DNA of 5,229 nucleotides from an uncultured Lachnospiraceae bacterium. Its GTDB lineage: Bacteria; Bacillota; Clostridia; Lachnospirales; Lachnospiraceae. Shown here one piece after another: positions 1-5,229 of this stretch. The position numbers and the translations under genes were made by a program. The notes beneath the pieces were generated by a model that was not told the DNA's origin, ran no database searches, and saw nothing but the letters and a program-made list of their open reading frames with translations. The stretch lies in the NCBI GenBank assembly GCA_902473545.1, contig CABRSG010000183.1:1-5229 (forward strand). Direction: 5' to 3'. The stretch's first letter is position 1. The number at the start of each line of letters is the position of its first letter.

Positions 1-200
1 AGCGTGCGGCAGAGCATATTTCTGCCCAGCCAGTCCGTCCCAAACGGATAAGCCAGGCACGGCGTCAGATTTTTCCGTGAAAAATCCGTCACCATAGCGG
101 CGTCGCGGCAGAGAATGCCCGCGATCGCCACGCCTGCCAGAAAAAGCACCGAAAAAGCCAGCAAAATCCTGGCTTTCTGTCTCTGGTTTAATTTTTTCAT
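1..200 (-). CDS. DppC-like ABC transporter permease, N-terminal part (runs off the window)
   Basis: This is the start of the second inner-membrane permease of a peptide/nickel-type (DppBC/OppBC/NikBC) ABC importer; 66 residues are visible and the rest lies beyond position 1. The ATG at 200-198 follows a good AAAGGAGG site, and the N-terminus is basic (MKKLNQRQKAR). One hydrophobic helix follows at about residues 12-30. Residues 52-60 read PFGTDWLGR, matching the PFGTDxLGRD signature that follows the first helix in DppC-type permeases; here the usual Asp after GR is Asn. The ATG overlaps the stop of the DppB-like gene as ATGA, which points to translational coupling and one operon with the binding protein upstream. 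In the family, DppB and DppC form a heterodimeric channel driven by two ATPases, which would lie to the left, outside the window. Family assignment is firm; substrate is unknown. Confidence 0.88.
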   Translation of the reverse strand, partial: MKKLNQRQKARILLAFSVLFLAGVAIAGILCRDAAMVTDFSRKNLTPCLAYPFGTDWLGRNMLCRT

Positions 201-209
201 GCCTGTCGC

Positions 210-217
210 CCTCCTTT
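210..217 (-). promoter_or_regulatory. Ribosome binding site of the DppC-like permease
   Basis: The minus strand reads AAAGGAGG here, 9 nt before the ATG at 200-198 and inside the 3' end of the preceding permease gene. It fixes the start of the downstream gene. It also means the second permease could still be translated when the broken upstream gene ends early, although the out-of-frame upstream product stops about 200 nt before it. Confidence 0.75.
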
Positions 218-694
218 CCGGATGCGCGGATCGACCGCGCCGTACAGAAGGTTGGCGACAAAGTTGCCGAAAAAGACGATTGCCGCCGTGATCAGCGTAA
301 TGCCCATCAAAAGCGGCACATCGCTGCCGGTGCCCGCCGCCACCGCAGCCTGCCCAAGCCCCGGATAGGAAAATACCTGCTCCACCAGCACCGAACCGCC
401 GATAATTTCACTTATTGATGCAAATTGCAGCGTAAGCGCCGGAAGCAGCACATTGCGCAGCGCATGTCTGCGCACGATGCTGCCCGTCTTTTCGCCGCGC
501 GCCCGCGCGAACAGCACATAATCGCTCTCCATGATGTCGATCATTTTTTCCCGCGTGTGCAGGGCAATATTGGATACTCCGGTAATACTTAATGTGAGCG
601 CCGGAAGGATCGCGTGGCGTACACGATCCAGAAACGTCACTCCGGCAGCCTCCATTCCGATCGGCACGCTTAAACCGATCGGCAGGAGTTTTAG

Positions 695-704
695 CCACAC
701 ACAT
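695..704 (-). other. Frameshift point in the DppB-like permease
   Basis: On the minus strand the sequence is ATGTGTGTGG, a run of four TG units. The upstream frame reads ATG TGT GTG GCT, after which family similarity is lost. The frame that resumes similarity reads GTG TGG CTA AAA, starting at position 700. One extra base, one missing TG unit, or a longer indel whose length leaves the same remainder would all connect the two frames. No stop or slippery heptamer that would suggest programmed frameshifting is seen. Confidence 0.75.
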
Positions 705-1223
705 CAGGGTGATCAGCCCGATCCACCAGAGGATGGCCAGCAGCAGCAGCGCCAGCCAGAAAGCCGGCGTGCTGGCGATCAACAGACAATAGCCCTTCAC
801 CAGTTTGTCCACAGGTCTTCCGCGGAATACTCCGGCAAGCACACCAAGGCAAAAGCCGAGCAGCCCGGAGATCACCCACGCAAGTCCCATCAAAAACAGG
901 GAATTTGACAGCTTTACCGCGATCACGCCCGTCACCGGCTGGCGGTAAAGCAGCGATGTGCCAAGATCTCCCCGGAGGGCATCCTTCGCCCAGTTCAGAT
1001 AGCGCCTTACGGGCGGCTCATCGACGCCCCAGTAGGAGCGCAGCTTTTCCTTCTGCGCCTCGCTCATGCTGCCGAGCGCCGCCTGCCCCACATTTGCCTG
1101 CAGCGGATCGATCGGCGAAGCGGAGACCAGCGCAAACGTCGCGACACTCACCGCCGCCAGCAGCAAAAGCATTCGGATAAAGTTTTTTCCGGCAAACAAT
1201 AAGTTATGTTTCATGAAAATCTA

Positions 1224-2804
1224 TTACTCCCATTCCCACTCATCTACGTTATTAACGATCGACCAGCCATGTCCGTGCGGGTGGATTTTCTGGTCGGCTA
1301 CCTGCAGCCCGTCGCGCACGAAATACAGATGATCGATATTGCACAGCCATATCCACGGGATGTCGCCGTCCTGGGTGACGCCGGTCTCGCCGTCCCACTG
1401 CGCTTTTTTCCACAGCTCATAGGATTCTTCAAGATCACTTGTCTGCAGCGCTGCGTCAATGTAGGCGTCCACCTTCTCGTTCGCATAGGGAGAAAGCTCC
1501 GCAAGACCGCTGTCCGTCGTATGATAAATGTTGTAAAGCTCCATCGGCGTATGTGCACCCCAGCCCCACACAAGCGCATCCGACTGTGCGCGCGTGTAGG
1601 CGGTATCCCAGCCCACGCCCTCGGTCGTCACGTCGATGCCGAGCGCCGCAAGCTGATTTGCGGTATCCTCTGCAAGCGCCTGCCGCACAGAATCGCCGTT
1701 GGAGAACATCAGCGTCAGCTCCGCACGCACGCCGTCCTTTTCCCGGATACCGTCCGCACCTTCCGTCCAGCCTGCCTCCTCCATCAGCTTTTTCGCCTCC
1801 GTAAGGTTGTATTCCGTCACCGCCGCGTCATTGTACCACGGCATTTTGTCACATACGCTGTACGCCGCCGTTCCATAGCCGTTTAAAACATTTGTGATCA
1901 TTTCTTCCCGGTTGATCGCAAGATTGATCGCCCTGCGCACATTCACATCACATGTTAATGCATTTCCGTAAGTAACACCGTCGATTTCCTGCGGCTCGGT
2001 GCACGGAAGATTGATGCCGCGGTTGTCCACAGTCGCCACACTCAGTAAGTTGTATCCGGCAATATCCATCTCACTGTAGGCGGCCGCTGTGTGCGCCACA
2101 TCGACCTGACCCGCCATTGCCGCTGCAAGAGCTGCGTCCTCTTCCATAAACAGCACTGTCACTTTTTGAATTTTGGGCGCTTCCCCGTAATAATCAGGAT
2201 TGGCCTCAAAGATTACCTGCTGGCCCTGATCCCACTGCTTCATAATGTAACGTCCGGAGCCGATCGGATTCCAGCCGTAATTTTCATCGTATGCATGTTC
2301 CGGCACGATTCCGACGATCGCCATCGTGTACGGCCAGATGGAATACGGCGTGTTCATATGAAATTCCACCGTCGTGTCGTCCACCGCAACCGCTTCTTTC
2401 AGCATCGTAAAATCATTTACCGAGCTGTTATCCCGGCAGTTATTATAGGTAAACGCCACATCCTCCGCCGTCAGCGGCTCTCCGTCCGTGGATTTCACGC
2501 CGTCGCGGATCTTCACCGTCCAGGTAAGCCCGTCCTCACTGCAGGAGTACTCCGTCGCCAAGTCATTCTCAATCGAAAGGTCTGTCGTCGTGCGCACCAG
2601 CGTGCTCTGGATCAGCGGCTCATGCACATGCTCACCCGCACCCCAGCCATACGCCGGATCAAATCCCGACGCCGGTTCCGAAGTCGCCGGCATCGTCACG
2701 ATCACCGAATTATCCTCCGCATTTGCGAGCGCCGTCGTTCCCATAAAAAGTGTGCCCGTCAAAATTGCCGCACATAAAAGCCCCGTTATTTTTCGTACTG
2801 TCAT
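1224..2804 (-). CDS. Family 5 ABC transporter substrate-binding protein (peptide/nickel type)
   Basis: This is the extracytoplasmic solute-binding component of a Dpp/Opp/Nik-type importer: 526 residues, normal for the family. A GGGAG site lies 7 nt before the ATG. The N-terminus is a signal peptide: basic MTVRK, a hydrophobic core, and a likely signal peptidase I cut after ALANA (residue 29). The usual features of SBP family 5 follow: TEYSCSEDGLTWTVKIRDGVK (85-105) with LTAEDVAFTYN, the NPIGSGRYIMKQW hinge segment (179-191) with ANPDYYGEAP, and DVNVRRAINLAINREEMI (286-303). There is no lipobox cysteine, which is unusual for a Gram-positive binding protein. Near the C-terminus, IHPHGHGW (507-514) puts three His at alternating positions. 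The gene is first in the operon, 9 nt before the permease gene. The ligand is unknown: di- or oligopeptides, nickel or a metal chelate are all possible for this family. A full-length antisense reading also exists but has no recognisable content. Confidence 0.93.
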   Translation of the reverse strand: MTVRKITGLLCAAILTGTLFMGTTALANAEDNSVIVTMPATSEPASGFDPAYGWGAGEHVHEPLIQSTLVRTTTDLSIENDLATEYSCSEDGLTWTVKIRDGVKSTDGEPLTAEDVAFTYNNCRDNSSVNDFTMLKEAVAVDDTTVEFHMNTPYSIWPYTMAIVGIVPEHAYDENYGWNPIGSGRYIMKQWDQGQQVIFEANPDYYGEAPKIQKVTVLFMEEDAALAAAMAGQVDVAHTAAAYSEMDIAGYNLLSVATVDNRGINLPCTEPQEIDGVTYGNALTCDVNVRRAINLAINREEMITNVLNGYGTAAYSVCDKMPWYNDAAVTEYNLTEAKKLMEEAGWTEGADGIREKDGVRAELTLMFSNGDSVRQALAEDTANQLAALGIDVTTEGVGWDTAYTRAQSDALVWGWGAHTPMELYNIYHTTDSGLAELSPYANEKVDAYIDAALQTSDLEESYELWKKAQWDGETGVTQDGDIPWIWLCNIDHLYFVRDGLQVADQKIHPHGHGWSIVNNVDEWEWE

Positions 2805-2837
2805 ATTGTTACTCCCTTCCTGGTCTCATTTTGACCG

Positions 2838-2914
2838 TGATAATTTTCAGGTTTCGCGAAATGTCGACTTTTCACTATAATTGAAAGCCGCGAACCGTTC
2901 CTTTGATAATTTCA
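2838..2914. repeat. Two near-identical direct repeats, TGATAATTTTCA and TGATAATTTCA
   Basis: On the plus strand, TGATAATTTTCA (2838-2849) and TGATAATTTCA (2904-2914) differ by a single T and are spaced 66 bp start to start. Each is followed within 3-6 bases by a TTCGCG element (2853-2858 and 2921-2926), so the similarity extends beyond the core. The pair lies in the untranslated leader of the transporter operon, where duplicated regulator sites would be expected. Function is inferred from position only. Confidence 0.4.
2852..2861. repeat. Perfect 10-bp palindrome TTTCGCGAAA in the leader
   Basis: TTTCGCGAAA is a perfect palindrome about 50 bp upstream of the binding-protein start codon. It sits between the candidate promoter and the gene and next to one copy of the TGATAATTT(T)CA direct repeat. 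It has the shape of an operator half or whole site, but no regulator is encoded in the window. A 10-bp palindrome can also occur by chance. Confidence 0.4.
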
Positions 2915-2940
2915 CCCGCGTTCGCGTAGCGTCCCGGCTT
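2885..2940 (-). promoter_or_regulatory. Inverted repeats, possible structured leader of the transporter mRNA
   Basis: On the minus strand, CGCGAAC (2926-2920) is the exact reverse complement of GTTCGCG (2895-2889). Outside it, AAGCCG (2940-2935) pairs with CGGCTT (2890-2885). Together they could form a stem of about 11 bp with a one-sided bulge and a loop of about 24 nt that contains one copy of the direct repeat. It could be an operator dyad or an mRNA leader hairpin. It does not resemble a riboswitch that I recognise and lacks a T-tract, so it is not an intrinsic terminator. Confidence 0.35.
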
Positions 2941-2951
2941 TCGTTAGTGAT

Positions 2952-2980
2952 ATTATATACATAAAAAAATCCCCCCACAA
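2952..2980 (-). promoter_or_regulatory. Candidate sigma-A promoter for the transporter operon
   Basis: A consensus -10 TATAAT (2957-2952, minus strand) lies exactly 17 bp from TTGTGG (2980-2975), which keeps the TTG of the -35 consensus. Transcription would start near 2945, giving a leader of about 140 nt before the binding-protein ATG. The -35 falls inside the hairpin of the upstream dnaK terminator. A second possible -10, TATAGT (2879-2874), lies nearer the gene but has no convincing -35. Confidence 0.45.
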
Positions 2981-2995
2981 GCCCGGTGGGGGGAT
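2963..2995 (-). terminator. Intrinsic terminator of the J-protein/dnaK unit
   Basis: A perfect 10-bp stem, ATCCCCCCAC (minus 2995-2986) with GTGGGGGGAT (minus 2978-2969), closes a 7-nt loop. In the minus direction the transcript then runs into seven T residues (the last T of the stem plus 2968-2963). It begins 17 nt after the dnaK stop codon. Read on the plus strand the hairpin is followed by A residues, so it acts in the minus direction only. Confidence 0.93.
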
Positions 2996-3012
2996 AAAAA
3001 TTTAACAATCTC

Positions 3013-4773
3013 TCAGGAAAGGATCTGCGCGGCAGAATGTTCGAGCTGCGCCTTCGCCCTGCGGATTTCCTCCAGCTCCGACTCGGAAATCTTATCCAGC
3101 CGGCACTTATTAAGCAGCTTTTGCAATGTGTTGCAATCATTTTTTATCTGCTTTTTATCCGCCTTGTCAAGATTCTTTTTTTCTTCTTTGAGCGCACGCT
3201 GTACCTGCGTGACAAATGTCTGCGCCTCACGCGTCAGCTCCATCGCATCCACGCGGATCTGATCCTGCCCGGCATACTCGTTCGCATCGCGGATTGCCTG
3301 CTCGATCTCCGACTCAGACATGCGGTCATTCGCCGTGATGGTGATCGACTGCTCCTTTCCGGTGTCGAGATCCTTCGCTGATACCGTCAAAATGCCGTTG
3401 GTGTCAATATCAAATGTAACCTCGATCTGCGGCACGCCCGCAGGAGCGCGCTTAATTCCCTTTAAACGGAATTTTCCGATGGTCTTATTGTCCCGCGCCA
3501 TCGGCCGCTCACCCTGCAATACGTGGATTTCCACGTCGCGCTGATACGGTGCCGCTGTAGAGAACACCCGCGAAAAGCGCGTCGGCAGCGTAGAATTTCG
3601 CTCGATCAGACGGGTAGCAACGCCTCCCACCGTCTCGATAGAAAGGCTGAGCGGAATCACATCCAGAAGCAGCAGATCCTGCCCAGCGCCCGCTGTCACC
3701 AGCGCATTTCCCTGCAGCGTGCTTCCAAGGATCGCCGCGCCCTTTGCCACGCACTCGTCCGGGTTGATGTTCCTGGAAGGCTCCTTTCCGGTAAGCGCGC
3801 GCACCTTCGCCTGGATCGCCGGGATTCTGGGGGAGCCGCCGACCAGCAGCACTCTTCCAAGCTCGGAAGCAGCAATGCCTGCATCGTTCAGCGCGTTCTG
3901 CACCGGTCCCGCAGTCCGTTCAATTAAATCTCTTATTAATTCCTCAAACTTTGCTCGCGTGAGCACAGTGTCCATGTGTACCGGGCCTTCTCTGCCCATT
4001 GTAAGATACGGCAGTTCAATATGTGCACTGTCTGCCGTAGAAAGCGTTTTTTTCGCCTGCTCCGCCGCCTCGGTGACTCGCGTCATCGCCGCAACATCAC
4101 GTGTAATATCTATGTGATGTTCCGCGCGGAAGCTGCGAACCAGCCAGTCGCGGATGCGCGCGTCAAAATCATCGCCGCCCAGGTGATTATCGCCCGCCGT
4201 CGCAAGCACCTCAATGACGCCCTCGCCAATCTCAATGACAGAAACATCAAACGTGCCGCCGCCCAGGTCATAAACCATCACCTTCTGCGGCTCCCCGTGG
4301 TTCAGCCCATAGGAAAGCGCCGCGCTGGTCGGCTCGTTGATAATGCGCTTGACATTTAATCCGGCAATACGCCCGGCATCCTTGGTCGCCTGCCGCTGAA
4401 TGTCGTTAAAATATGCCGGAACAGTGATAACCGCCTCCGTCACCGGTTCCCCGATAAAGCTCTCCGCGTCTTTTTTCAGCTGCATAAGGATCATCGCGCT
4501 GATCGTCTGCGGCTTGTACTCCTTGCCGTCGATACGGATGCTCCAGTCCGTTCCCATGTGACGTTTCACCGAGCTGATCGTGCGCTCCGTGTTCGTCACC
4601 GCCTGTCTGCGCGCCGCGTCTCCGACGATGCGCTCGCCTGCTTTCGAAAATGCCACCACGCTCGGCGTCGTCATCGCGCCTGAGCTTGCCGGAATGATCA
4701 CCGGCTCCCCGTTTTCCACAACGGATACGCAGCTGTTTGTTGTTCCCAAATCGATTCCTATTACTTTACCCAA
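3013..4773 (-). CDS. dnaK: Hsp70 chaperone DnaK (probable accessory paralogue)
   Basis: This is an ATP-driven cytoplasmic chaperone that binds exposed hydrophobic peptide segments, with a J-protein stimulating ATP hydrolysis. I place the start at TTG (4773-4771), because AGGAGG lies 7 nt upstream and the protein then begins (M)GKVIGIDLGTTNSC as DnaK proteins do. The result is 586 residues. Visible are the phosphate-1 loop GIDLGTTN (6-13), the catalytic-site Lys of SVKRHMG (K70), phosphate-2 YDLGGGTFD (168-176), LGGDDFD (198-204), the adenosine motif VLLVGGSPRIP (308-318), the interdomain linker LLLLDV (367-372) and the beta-sandwich ending TFDIDTNGILTVSAKD. The N-domain lacks the roughly 24-residue Gram-negative insertion. 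The helical lid is present but the protein ends at LEHSAAQILS, shorter than the 605-640 residues of canonical DnaK and without the disordered tail. Its partner J-protein gene lies immediately upstream. Neither grpE nor hrcA is present here, so this may not be the main cellular DnaK. Confidence 0.96.
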   Translation of the reverse strand: MGKVIGIDLGTTNSCVSVVENGEPVIIPASSGAMTTPSVVAFSKAGERIVGDAARRQAVTNTERTISSVKRHMGTDWSIRIDGKEYKPQTISAMILMQLKKDAESFIGEPVTEAVITVPAYFNDIQRQATKDAGRIAGLNVKRIINEPTSAALSYGLNHGEPQKVMVYDLGGGTFDVSVIEIGEGVIEVLATAGDNHLGGDDFDARIRDWLVRSFRAEHHIDITRDVAAMTRVTEAAEQAKKTLSTADSAHIELPYLTMGREGPVHMDTVLTRAKFEELIRDLIERTAGPVQNALNDAGIAASELGRVLLVGGSPRIPAIQAKVRALTGKEPSRNINPDECVAKGAAILGSTLQGNALVTAGAGQDLLLLDVIPLSLSIETVGGVATRLIERNSTLPTRFSRVFSTAAPYQRDVEIHVLQGERPMARDNKTIGKFRLKGIKRAPAGVPQIEVTFDIDTNGILTVSAKDLDTGKEQSITITANDRMSESEIEQAIRDANEYAGQDQIRVDAMELTREAQTFVTQVQRALKEEKKNLDKADKKQIKNDCNTLQKLLNKCRLDKISESELEEIRRAKAQLEHSAAQILS

Positions 4774-4780
4774 AACTTGT

Positions 4781-4786
4781 CCTCCT
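4781..4786 (-). promoter_or_regulatory. Ribosome binding site of dnaK, overlapping the J-protein stop codon
   Basis: The minus strand reads TTAGGAGG: the TAG stop of the J-protein gene (4787-4785) lies inside the Shine-Dalgarno of dnaK. The spacing to the TTG at 4773 is 7 nt. This decides for the TTG over the upstream in-frame ATG at 4839. It also implies that ribosomes finishing the J-protein can reinitiate on dnaK, so the two would be made in linked amounts. Confidence 0.85.
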
Positions 4787-5229
4787 AACAACACCGGCAG
4801 AAGGTGCAGAAAAATTGCAGCATACAAAAACTCATGCACATGCGGTTAAAGCCCTCCGCGTATTTCTGGTAATCCTGTCCGTTTTGATTATATGTGTCCC
4901 TGGTCTGCTGCATACACTGAAGCGTCTGCCGGTAAACCGTATTATCCGGCTCCCTCTGGAGCGCTTTCTGAATCTGCTCCACCGCAAATATTGTGTTGCC
5001 AAGTCCATGATTCGCAAGCGCACTCAAATAGTACCATCTCGCATTGCGGTTCGCACTGACAATGCTGTTCAGCGTTTGGTTGGCATAGCTGTATTGTTTC
5101 ATATTAATAAAATCAATTGCCTGCCGGATGTCAGCACTGTCCTGCGGCTGTGCGCCCGGCCGCGGCATTTCCCGCGTCTGTCCAAAGCCAAACAGATCGT
5201 CAAAATCAAATCCGCCAAATCCACCGTAA
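4785..5229 (-). CDS. J-domain (DnaJ-like) cochaperone, C-terminal part; N-terminus outside the window
   Basis: The last 147 residues are visible. They open with YGGFGGFDFDDLFGFGQ, the Gly/Phe-rich segment that follows the J-domain in DnaJ-type cochaperones. The J-domain with its HPD motif should lie just beyond position 5229. There is no sign of the DnaJ zinc-finger repeats or the C-terminal beta domains. Instead a helical region follows (about residues 31-110 of the visible part) with a TPR-like repeat, ARWYYLSALANHGLGNTIFAVEQIQKALQREPDN. The last 17 residues hold six cysteines, CMSFCMLQFFCTFCRCC. The gene ends 11 nt before the dnaK start, inside its ribosome binding site, so this protein probably recruits and stimulates that Hsp70. 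The Gly/Phe stretch plus the neighbouring dnaK make the J-protein assignment good even though the J-domain itself is not seen. The client or location conferred by the TPR and Cys tail is unknown. Confidence 0.82.
   Translation of the reverse strand, partial: YGGFGGFDFDDLFGFGQTREMPRPGAQPQDSADIRQAIDFINMKQYSYANQTLNSIVSANRNARWYYLSALANHGLGNTIFAVEQIQKALQREPDNTVYRQTLQCMQQTRDTYNQNGQDYQKYAEGFNRMCMSFCMLQFFCTFCRCC

Larger units (their letters stand above)
197..1214 (-). pseudogene. DppB-like ABC transporter permease, interrupted by a frameshift
   Basis: This is the first permease of the peptide/nickel-type importer. It is readable as one protein of about 338 residues, the usual DppB length, but split over two frames. 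The first frame starts at the ATG at 1214-1212, 9 nt after the binding-protein stop, with a GGGAG site formed by that gene's last codons at a rather long 12-nt spacing. It gives about 171 family-like residues: a first membrane helix at about 14-32, SPIDPLQANVG, the GDLGTS...RQPV segment and STPAFWLALLLLAI. It then runs into about 97 unrelated residues and stops at 410-408. The second frame, from about 700 to the TGA at 199-197, continues with VWLKLLPIGLSVPIG. It also carries the cytoplasmic EAA-type loop (DYVLFARARGEKTGSIVRRHALRN, nt 452-523) that docks on the ATPase, and the family ending GAVDPRIRKG. The product of the first frame alone lacks the ATPase-docking loop and should not work. A sequencing or assembly error is an alternative to true gene decay. 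Both halves are otherwise intact, so any decay is recent. Confidence 0.85.

Noticed and set aside
408..700. The out-of-frame extension of the first permease frame as a genuine alternative C-terminus
   Set aside because: The 97 residues are Arg/Cys/His-rich and not membrane-like, while the other frame over the same bases carries the expected EAA-type loop and membrane helices.
695..704. Phase-variable dinucleotide tract controlling the permease
   Set aside because: Only four TG units are present, which is short for efficient slippage, and the length comparison suggests a larger indel instead.
738..749. (CAG)4 repeat next to the permease frameshift
   Set aside because: It encodes a run of Leu in a membrane helix, and changes in trinucleotide number would not shift the frame.
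1206..1886. Long plus-strand open frame antisense to the binding-protein gene
   Set aside because: It is Arg/His/Pro-rich with no recognisable domain and mirrors the codon pattern of the well-supported minus-strand gene; no ribosome binding site argues for it.
2091..2777. 228-residue plus-strand open frame antisense to the binding-protein gene
   Set aside because: Its composition (many Arg and His) is typical of a reverse-complement shadow of a GC-rich gene, and the opposite strand encodes an unambiguous family 5 protein.
2963..3000. The hairpin as a bidirectional terminator
   Set aside because: On the plus strand it is followed by A residues rather than T residues, and there is no plus-strand gene ending here.
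4774..4839. Longer dnaK starting at the ATG at 4839 with 22 extra residues
   Set aside because: The extension would overlap the end of the J-protein gene, has no ribosome binding site of its own, and would be absent from normal DnaK N-termini. The TTG at 4773 has AGGAGG at 7 nt.

Overview
All recognisable genes lie on the minus strand, so the window reads biologically from right to left. It looks like a chromosomal segment of a Gram-positive, moderately GC-rich Firmicute, probably a clostridial (Lachnospiraceae-like) gut anaerobe. The reasons are strong AGGAGG-type ribosome binding sites, a TTG start codon, an Hsp70 that lacks the long N-domain insertion typical of Gram-negative DnaK, and a classic hairpin plus T-tract terminator. 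The lineage is an inference from these features, not from any search.

Right part (5229 to about 2960): a chaperone pair. The C-terminal part of a J-domain cochaperone (Gly/Phe linker, TPR-like helices, Cys-rich tail) runs directly into a complete Hsp70/DnaK gene. The stop codon of the first overlaps the Shine-Dalgarno of the second. The J-protein-before-Hsp70 order differs from the hrcA-grpE-dnaK-dnaJ heat-shock operon, so this is probably an accessory chaperone pair. A strong intrinsic terminator closes the unit.

Middle (2960 to 2805): a 208-base intergenic region. It holds the dnaK terminator, a candidate promoter whose -35 lies inside the terminator hairpin, and a leader of about 140 nt with inverted and direct repeats that could be operators or RNA structure.

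Left part (2804 to 1): the start of a peptide/nickel-type ABC importer operon: a family 5 substrate-binding protein, a DppB-like permease and the N-terminus of a DppC-like permease. The spacings are tight (9 nt, then a 4-nt ATGA overlap). The DppB-like gene is broken by a frameshift near position 700, so the transporter may be non-functional as written unless this is a sequence error. The ligand cannot be read from sequence; a C-terminal HxHxH motif in the binding protein makes a metal or metal-chelate ligand worth considering.

I see no obviously novel system. The most notable points are the broken permease with its apparent 25-nt excess, the Cys-rich tail of the J-protein, and the binding protein that lacks a lipobox.
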